A stretch of DNA of 13,125 bases. Source: a bacterium. GTDB lineage: Bacteria; Patescibacteriota; Microgenomatia; Levybacterales; UBA12049. Position 1 is the first letter of the stretch; each line of letters begins with the position of its first letter. Below are positions 12,771-13,125 of the stretch, piece after piece. Location of the stretch: contig JAKAMH010000020.1 of NCBI GenBank assembly GCA_021813005.1, forward strand, positions 1 to 13,125, written 5' to 3'. The position numbers and the translations under genes were made by a program. A model generated the notes under the pieces. It was not told the origin of the DNA and did no database searches. It worked only from the letters and a program-made list of their open reading frames with translations.

Positions 12771-13002
12771 GCCGATACTCTGAGACAATTTTATTAACTT
12801 GCTCCTCACTGGTAATACCCAACTTTTTACCTTGCTTTTTCCCGTAAGCAAAAAGCTCTTCCCATTCCTGTGCGTCTTTCAGGTAGGCACGCAGTGCCTC
12901 ACGAATAAGCTCGCTTCTATTGCGATACTCTTTCTTGGCAGTCTCGTCAACTTTTTTTACCAAGTCAGATGGTAGGGCAATATTGAATGTTTGTGTCTTC
13001 AT
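12751..13002 (-). CDS. Ribbon-helix-helix (CopG-type) antitoxin
   Basis: The protein is 83 aa from ATG 13002. A second ATG six bases earlier (13008) would lie before the predicted transcript start and is less likely. Residues 1-40 form the RHH fold: beta strand QTFNIALP (4-11), helix DLVKKVDETAKKE, and helix NRSELIREALRAYL. The charged tail (45-83) probably wraps the toxin. The toxin start codon lies inside the last codons, so both are translated together. Such proteins repress their own promoter as dimers; the inverted repeats over the -10 region at 13001-13030 are likely binding sites. Confidence 0.9.
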   Translation of the reverse strand: MKTQTFNIALPSDLVKKVDETAKKEYRNRSELIREALRAYLKDAQEWEELFAYGKKQGKKLGITSEEQVNKIVSEYRHGKKSF

Positions 13003-13039
13003 ATACATAAATCATACAATATATGTATATACTTGTCAA
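13001..13039 (-). promoter_or_regulatory. Toxin-antitoxin promoter with palindromic operator
   Basis: On the minus strand TTGACA (13039-13034, exact consensus) and TATGAT (13016-13011) are 17 bp apart, and the ATG follows eight bases later. ATATACAT (13001-13008) and ATGTATAT (13023-13030) are a perfect 8-bp inverted repeat around the -10, and inside it ATACA (13014-13018) pairs with TGTAT (13024-13028). This layout fits autorepression by the RHH antitoxin. Confidence 0.7.
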
Positions 13040-13125
13040 ATCTCCCCCCAAACCAAAGAAGAAAAGAAAATAATCTGCAGGCAGTATGATGCGAGAGGAT
13101 AAACTTCTCGGCATTCTATGAATTT
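13040..13125. other. Right-edge intergenic sequence, possible gene start
   Basis: A purine-rich stretch (13046-13072) is followed by a -10-like TATGAT (13085-13090), a small CGAGA/TCTCG hairpin (13092-13110) and an ATG at 13118-13120 with only five more bases in the window. A plus-strand gene may begin here, divergent from the toxin-antitoxin pair, but too little sequence remains to support a call. Confidence 0.25.

Noticed and set aside
12771..12851. N-terminal extension of the PIN toxin
   Set aside because: The 27 residues lie within antitoxin coding sequence and PIN domains begin directly at the VVLxTN strand.
13085..13117. Short frame MMREDKLLGIL at the right edge
   Set aside because: Eleven codons ending in TGA, with no supporting ribosome site or homology; likely leader sequence or chance.

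Overview
The window looks like an accessory, envelope-centred stretch of a small-genome bacterium, most likely a Candidate Phyla Radiation (Patescibacteria) lineage, perhaps Microgenomates. That is an inference. It rests on compact gene packing, standard code, long secreted proteins of unknown role with LamG and TP-rich linkers, single-TM small proteins, rarely a Shine-Dalgarno site, and many genes whose start codon lies only 6-8 nt after a -10 box (leaderless transcription). No rRNA, tRNA, CRISPR array or intact transposon was seen.

Left edge (1-984): a nucleotidyltransferase toxin of the AbiEii type, coupled to a 5'-truncated upstream ORF that is probably its antitoxin. Both flanks are broken genes on the minus strand: an AAA_14/DUF4143-type ATPase piece on the left, and on the right the first ~22 codons of the GTPase-fold gene ychF with its own promoter. 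This is a rearrangement scar or an assembly junction.

Surface block (997-7158): a 1108-residue LamG/FN3/LysM/CnaB-like membrane-anchored surface protein (minus); a single-TM protein of unknown function (plus), preceded by a 34-codon ORF that ends in an ATGA overlap with it; a short secreted Gly/Ser/Pro-rich protein (minus) with a good Shine-Dalgarno site; and a membrane-anchored NAGPA-type phosphodiester glycosidase-like protein (minus). A hairpin terminator lies between the convergent genes at 5554/5609.

Signalling operon (7284-10359, plus): an OmpR-family response regulator and a short HAMP-less histidine kinase are joined by TAATATG, followed by a COG4705-like polytopic membrane protein and a BcrC-type PAP2 phosphatase with the PSDH motif. 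The operon diverges from the glycosidase gene across a perfect 9-bp inverted repeat that contains TATAAT on both strands. The likely theme is envelope or lipid-carrier homeostasis, but no signal can be read from the sequence.

Right part (10366-13125): a second truncated gene head (promoter, SD-sequestering hairpin, ATG and about 7 codons resembling the start of ribosomal protein L13) runs into the 3' end of an ICMT/PEMT-family methyltransferase gene (minus). Then come a four-TM protein of unknown function, a TfoX N-terminal domain protein, and a RHH-antitoxin/PIN-toxin pair (minus) whose promoter carries an inverted-repeat operator. The PIN toxin has Glu where the first catalytic Asp is expected.
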